64,000 nucleotides of DNA, taken from JAOZPE01 sp964601275 (GTDB lineage: Bacteria > Krumholzibacteriota > Krumholzibacteriia > JAJRXK01). The number at the start of each line of letters is the position of its first letter. Position 1 is the first letter of the stretch. Both the position numbers and the translations under genes were made by a program. The DNA is taken from the NCBI GenBank assembly GCA_964601275.1, contig CAZRMV010000005.1:240017-304016 (forward strand). The letters are read 5' to 3'. The notes under the pieces were generated by a model. It did not search any database, was not told where the DNA came from, and saw nothing but the letters and a program-made list of their open reading frames with translations. Shown here one piece after another: positions 60,135-64,000 of the stretch.

Positions 60135-63100
60135 TCACCATCCGGCGAAGGATTGGCTGTACTCGATGCCCGCTCTCGGAACTCCCTGCCAGAGATCGTA
60201 GGCATCCCCGGTGAACATCGCTCGGTTGATGTCTCGATTCTCCAACATGAGTTCAAGTTCACTGACCGTATCGAGTCTACCGGAGTTGATGCGCGCGTTG
60301 GCGGCATTCCTCCGGTCGAAGGTCGGTTGCGTACCCATGGACCAACTGTCGAGACTCGCCCAGAGAGTCACCGCCGACAAGGTCTTGCTCGTGACACTGT
60401 AGGTCACTTTCGCGGCGCCGCCGACGATGTTCGCCCCGAACTCCATCAACCATGAACCGATGGAGGGCCAGGTCCCTCCCGGATCGACCATGACCAGGGG
60501 GGTGTTCTCCGCGTACACATACAGATTGGGGCTCCAGAGGGGATCCTCTCCCAAGAAGCGCCCGGCCTCGGGGTCGTAGTACCGTGCCCGCATGAAGTAC
60601 AAGCCGCCTTCTTCCGCCATCACCCCGTGATAGCCCCCGAAGCGGAAGAGGTTCTCATCGGCCTCGGTGCTGTCGAGCACCCCGCCGAAGGCATCGTAGA
60701 CATAGGCATGCGTGACACTCTGCGCCGCATCGGTGAGGGCCACGATGTTGCCGGTGTGGTCGGCGTGGAAGCAATGGATGCTTCCATCACTGTTGATGCG
60801 GTAGGTCAATCCCAATCCATGGACGTAGTGGCGCAAGGGGACACCGGTCGCATCGGTCTCCACCAGGACACGGCCCATGCCGCGCACGTCGAGGATGTAC
60901 CGGGTGGTGACGCCGTTTCGTGTCGCCTGGCGCCGGTTGCCGAAGGTGTCATAGAGGAAACCAGCGCTGGCACTGCCGCCGATGGCCGTCAAGCGGTTCT
61001 CGAGATCGTAGGTGCAGGAGAGAGGCGAAGCACCGGTCCGGCTGATCATGTTGCCTGCCCCATCGTACGCGTAGCCCACCGGGCCGGCGCTCGTCAGCCG
61101 GTTGGCCTCGTCATGGAGCAGGGTCACGTCCTCCGGACTCCTCGGAGGCGAGGACAACGGCATGTCGCGGGTCACCGACACCGGGTAGCCCCTCCCATCG
61201 CGGGTGATGGCGTAGGCGGCGATCACCGTCAGGTCGGACTTCATGTGGGTCAGTGTGGCCAAGCGGCCCGCTCCGTCGTAACTGAACTCGGCCCGGGTCC
61301 CGTTCGGATACTGGATGCTCTGCACCGAGCCGTCGGCCCGGTACGTGCAGGTCGTCGTGTGACCCAGCCAGTCCGTGATGGTGTGAAGCCGGTCATCCGA
61401 ATCGTAGGTATAGTTGACGTCCTTTCCGGGGGCATAGCTCAAGGTCGTCAGGTTACCGGCGGCATCGTACTGGTAGCCCACGGTGTTGCCGAAGTAGTCA
61501 GTATGGCCCACCAGGCGATCGAGGGCGTCGTAGCTGTAGCTCATCGTGCCCCCATCATCGGACAAGCCGATGATGTTGCCGTTGGCGTCCCGGGTGAGGA
61601 TGGCTCCACTGGAGCTGATCGTCTGCAGTCTTCCGGCTCCGTCATGACCATAGGAGGTTACCCCCGTGGGCCGGGTCCGGCTCTGCAGGAGCCCCGTATT
61701 GTCATAGGCATACGAAGTGACATCTCCCACCGGGTTGGTCGAAGAGGTCAAGAGATCCAGATCGTTGTAGGCGAAGCTGGTCTGGTGGTTCAACGCATCG
61801 GTCACCGAGACCAGGTTTCCATTCGCGTCGTACGCGTAGGACGTGACGCCCGCGATGGCTTGCGATGTTTCCGTTCGATGGTCCTGGCAGTCGTAGGCAT
61901 AGTTGGTCACTGCTCCTTCCGGATCGGTGCGGCTCGACATCCTGCCGATTCCGTCGTAGCTGAACACGACGCGGTTTCCGAGGGGGTCGAGGACCTCGGT
62001 GGGATTCCCGTGGGAGTCGTAGGACCAGCTCGTCTGCCGGCCCAAAGGATCGGTCACGCCGCTGATGAGACCGTTGCCCAGTAGGGTGTAGGTCGTGGTG
62101 TGGGAAAGAGGGTCGGTGACGGAAACGAGGTTTCCGTTGGAATCGTAGGCGAAGACGGTCGTATGGTTGTTTCCGTCGGTATGACTGGTGATGTTGTTCA
62201 TCGAGTCGTAGACGAAGGTCTCCACCACGCCCAGGGGCCGTTGCACGCTCAGGATGTTGCCCCTGGAATCATAGGTGAAGCTCGTCTCGTTGCCGCGCGG
62301 ATCCCGCACTCTCGTGGGAAGGGCGGGATTGTCGGGATCTTCTCTCCAGACCTGCGTATAGCCCGCCGGTCCGCCCACGTTCTCGATCTTCTCCACCCGG
62401 TCACCGGGGTCCCGGGTGAACCGGAAAACGCGGCCGGCCCCGTCGGTGACGGTGGTCTGGCTGTCGTTGACCGCGGACAGGGTGATCGAGCCCACATCTC
62501 CGGTGAAGGCCTGGCTGGTGATCTTGCGCCCCTCGTAGGCGTTGTCAACCCGGTTGCCGTTGGGAAGCACGATGGAGACGAGCTGGTGGTCCTGGGGCTG
62601 GACCGTCCCGTAGTGATACCGGGTCACCCCGATGCCGCAGTCCGTGTAGGAGGTCAGGTTGCCGCTGGAGTCGGCGTAGGCGAAGAAGATCGAGCGTCCC
62701 CCGGCCTCGTCACGCACCTCCGTGATCAGGTGCGCTTTGAGCGTGTCGGGTTCGGTGTAGTGGAAGCTCAGTTGACGCCCGGCCGGACCGGTGACCGCGG
62801 TCAGCCGATGCCGCCCGTCGGGCTCGTAGCTGCAGACGATGGTGTTCTGGTTGCGGTCCCTGATCGAGGCGAGCATCGACGGATAACCGGTCGAGGTGCC
62901 CGCGGGACGCTCGAAACGATAGACCACATGGTCCTTTCTCGTGATCTCGAAGACACCGTCGGGCAGCACCTCCATGGTGTCGTAGACCCCATACTCGCGG
63001 TCGAGACACTCGCCCGTGGCCTGGCTGTACCGATGCACGCTCCCATCGGGCCACACCACCAGCCACTGGTCCACGCTGGTCAGGACATAGGCGTTGTAGG

Positions 63101-64000
63101 TATGGGTCCATCCGGGTCCCAGGGGCATCATCGGCGAGGGAAGATGCACGCCCAGGGAGTTGTAGAGATGCTCGAAGCGCAGGGGAAGCCCTACGCTGGG
63201 AATGTCGAAGCTGGTCTTGGTGAAGTGCTGGAAGTTGCCGGTGGCCACACTGATGCCCGCGCCCACGAAGCCTGAATAGCGATGCGCGGGCAGACTGGGG
63301 GCGTCGCCGCTCGGCGACACGTAGGCGACGACACCCTCTTCCTGGAATCCCAGGATGTCGCGGACGTATTCGCGCTCGATCTCGCTCGTCGTGTAGAGAT
63401 TGTCCACCAGGGAGGGAGCGCTGAGATGATGGAGCGGCACCAGGCCCGAATCCGGGTTGGCGAAGGCGTAACCGGTGATCCCCTCGTAGCGGAGGCCGGC
63501 CGAGATCAGGGAATCGACGCGGGTCTCCAGCGAGGTGTAGTAGTGACAGTTCCGCGTGTCATCGTAGAAACGAAAGAGCTGAACCAGGCCGGGGCTGTCG
63601 AAACGACGGTGGGAGAGCCAGCATTCGACGCGTTCCTCGTGGTAGCCGGAGTCCTGGGAGATGGCGCTGTGGCCTTCGCTGGTGCAGTAGAAGTGGTCCT
63701 TGTCCTCGGGCTTGTAGAGGCGGTAGAGAGGGCCCCAGGTGGGAAGGGTATCGACGGGGGGACTGTAGATGAAGGACCAGGTGTCGGATTCCACGTAGGA
63801 TGAGCCGGTGTACGCCCGGACCTTCCAGTAGTGATTCCCCGGCGTGAGCCAGCCGTCGCCCCAGGGAAAGGAGGTCACCCCGAGCGAGTCGGCACCGAAG
63901 GGCTCGAAGTGGAAGGGAGCGATCTCCGGGGACGAGAAGTCGGCGTCGTCGTCGGCCCAGAGTTCGTAGTGGTCCGCTCCGACATCCTCCCAGGAGAAGG
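60135..64000 (-). CDS. RHS/YD-repeat protein, 5' end beyond window
   Basis: At least 1288 residues; the frame is open to base 64000, where a fibronectin-like segment (SWEDVGADHYELW) is seen. Next come three DUF5648-like repeats (LYRLYKPEDKDHFYCTSEGH and relatives), a DUF6531-like start of the shell (SFDIPSVGLPLRFEHLYNS), ~20 YD repeats (YDSRGNILSV, YDANGNLVSV) and the RHS core (GLYFMRARYYDPEAGRFLGEDPL). After DPGG a ~110-residue unique C-terminus follows, as expected for a toxin or processed tip. RHS shells enclose and deliver such tips. No immunity gene is evident; the downstream gene is a secreted dockerin protein. The tip has no recognised toxin motif. Confidence 0.9.
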   Translation of the reverse strand, partial: FSWEDVGADHYELWADDDADFSSPEIAPFHFEPFGADSLGVTSFPWGDGWLTPGNHYWKVRAYTGSSYVESDTWSFIYSPPVDTLPTWGPLYRLYKPEDKDHFYCTSEGHSAISQDSGYHEERVECWLSHRRFDSPGLVQLFRFYDDTRNCHYYTSLETRVDSLISAGLRYEGITGYAFANPDSGLVPLHHLSAPSLVDNLYTTSEIEREYVRDILGFQEEGVVAYVSPSGDAPSLPAHRYSGFVGAGISVATGNFQHFTKTSFDIPSVGLPLRFEHLYNSLGVHLPSPMMPLGPGWTHTYNAYVLTSVDQWLVVWPDGSVHRYSQATGECLDREYGVYDTMEVLPDGVFEITRKDHVVYRFERPAGTSTGYPSMLASIRDRNQNTIVCSYEPDGRHRLTAVTGPAGRQLSFHYTEPDTLKAHLITEVRDEAGGRSIFFAYADSSGNLTSYTDCGIGVTRYHYGTVQPQDHQLVSIVLPNGNRVDNAYEGRKITSQAFTGDVGSITLSAVNDSQTTVTDGAGRVFRFTRDPGDRVEKIENVGGPAGYTQVWREDPDNPALPTRVRDPRGNETSFTYDSRGNILSVQRPLGVVETFVYDSMNNITSHTDGNNHTTVFAYDSNGNLVSVTDPLSHTTTYTLLGNGLISGVTDPLGRQTSWSYDSHGNPTEVLDPLGNRVVFSYDGIGRMSSRTDPEGAVTNYAYDCQDHRTETSQAIAGVTSYAYDANGNLVSVTDALNHQTSFAYNDLDLLTSSTNPVGDVTSYAYDNTGLLQSRTRPTGVTSYGHDGAGRLQTISSSGAILTRDANGNIIGLSDDGGTMSYSYDALDRLVGHTDYFGNTVGYQYDAAGNLTTLSYAPGKDVNYTYDSDDRLHTITDWLGHTTTCTYRADGSVQSIQYPNGTRAEFSYDGAGRLATLTHMKSDLTVIAAYAITRDGRGYPVSVTRDMPLSSPPRSPEDVTLLHDEANRLTSAGPVGYAYDGAGNMISRTGASPLSCTYDLENRLTAIGGSASAGFLYDTFGNRRQATRNGVTTRYILDVRGMGRVLVETDATGVPLRHYVHGLGLTYRINSDGSIHCFHADHTGNIVALTDAAQSVTHAYVYDAFGGVLDSTEADENLFRFGGYHGVMAEEGGLYFMRARYYDPEAGRFLGEDPLWSPNLYVYAENTPLVMVDPGGTWPSIGSWLMEFGANIVGGAAKVTYSVTSKTLSAVTLWASLDSWSMGTQPTFDRRNAANARINSGRLDTVSELELMLENRDINRAMFTGDAYDLWQGVPRAGIEYSQSFAGW

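Noticed and set aside
60627..63275. Two long open frames antisense to the RHS gene
   Set aside because: They are the complement of YD repeats (Val/Gly/Asp/His-rich) and show no start sites or domains.
1..64000. CRISPR arrays, tRNA or rRNA genes, insertion sequences, phage genes
   Set aside because: No regularly spaced repeats, tRNA-like arms, transposase or integrase frames, or terminal inverted repeats were seen. The CHAT/sigma locus in particular has no Cas gene.

Overview
The window is about 64 kb of dense, high-GC bacterial chromosome (by eye roughly two thirds G+C). Genes lie on both strands and many are coupled by 1-10 nt overlaps. No rRNA, tRNA, CRISPR array or insertion sequence was seen. 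Two secreted proteins (37626-40835 and 58637-60094) end in the NPFNPST/FlgD-Ig-like C-terminal domain, and there are also dockerin, RHS and LVIVD-type secreted proteins, multihaem cytochromes and many TPR regulators. This mix is typical of uncultured FCB-superphylum lineages such as Candidatus Eisenbacteria, Krumholzibacteriota or Latescibacterota. That assignment is inference; no marker gene is present.

Layout. 1-7.8 kb: tail of a sodium:alanine symporter, an esterase, a secreted nuclease, two glycosyltransferases, an ECF sigma / anti-sigma / PDZ operon and an acyl-CoA dehydrogenase. 8.1-15.2 kb: an unusual locus in which a sigma factor fused to an anti-sigma-like region, a membrane segment and TPRs is divergent from a translationally coupled set of TPR-CHAT protease, orphan 219-aa protein and subtilisin-like protease. 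15.4-19.4 kb: threonine-dehydrogenase-like enzyme, PepD, a DUF134 regulator with a NifX-like partner, and a Nudix hydrolase. 19.7-27.7 kb: an RND efflux adaptor with two tandem RND pumps. 27.7-37.3 kb: tetrahaem cytochrome, VanZ-like protein, Kef-type antiporter fused to EIIA, rnd-fabH, a phosphofructokinase with PPi-type signature, and a CnoX-like thioredoxin. 37.6-42.8 kb: a large secreted beta-propeller protein, a monohaem lipoprotein and a dihaem cytochrome fused to a predicted outer-membrane barrel. 42.9-52.1 kb: a complete reductive pyrimidine catabolic operon with its permease. 52.2-55.7 kb: a membrane-anchored receiver protein and a TPR sigma-54 activator. 56-64 kb: an orphan ParD-like antitoxin, an erythromycin-esterase-like lipoprotein, a dockerin protein and a truncated RHS giant.

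How the genes work together. The pyrimidine operon takes in uracil or thymine (NCS2 permease), reduces it (PreT/PreA), opens the ring (dihydropyrimidinase), releases beta-alanine (beta-ureidopropionase), transaminates it (class III aminotransferase) and converts malonate semialdehyde to acetyl-CoA (MmsA-type dehydrogenase). The adjacent TPR bEBP and receiver protein could regulate it, but no canonical sigma-54 promoter was found. In the sigma/CHAT/S8 locus the simplest model is a membrane-held sigma factor released by proteolysis, similar in logic to the TPR-CHAT/sigma partnership of type III-E CRISPR loci but without any CRISPR component. It is the best candidate for a new system here.
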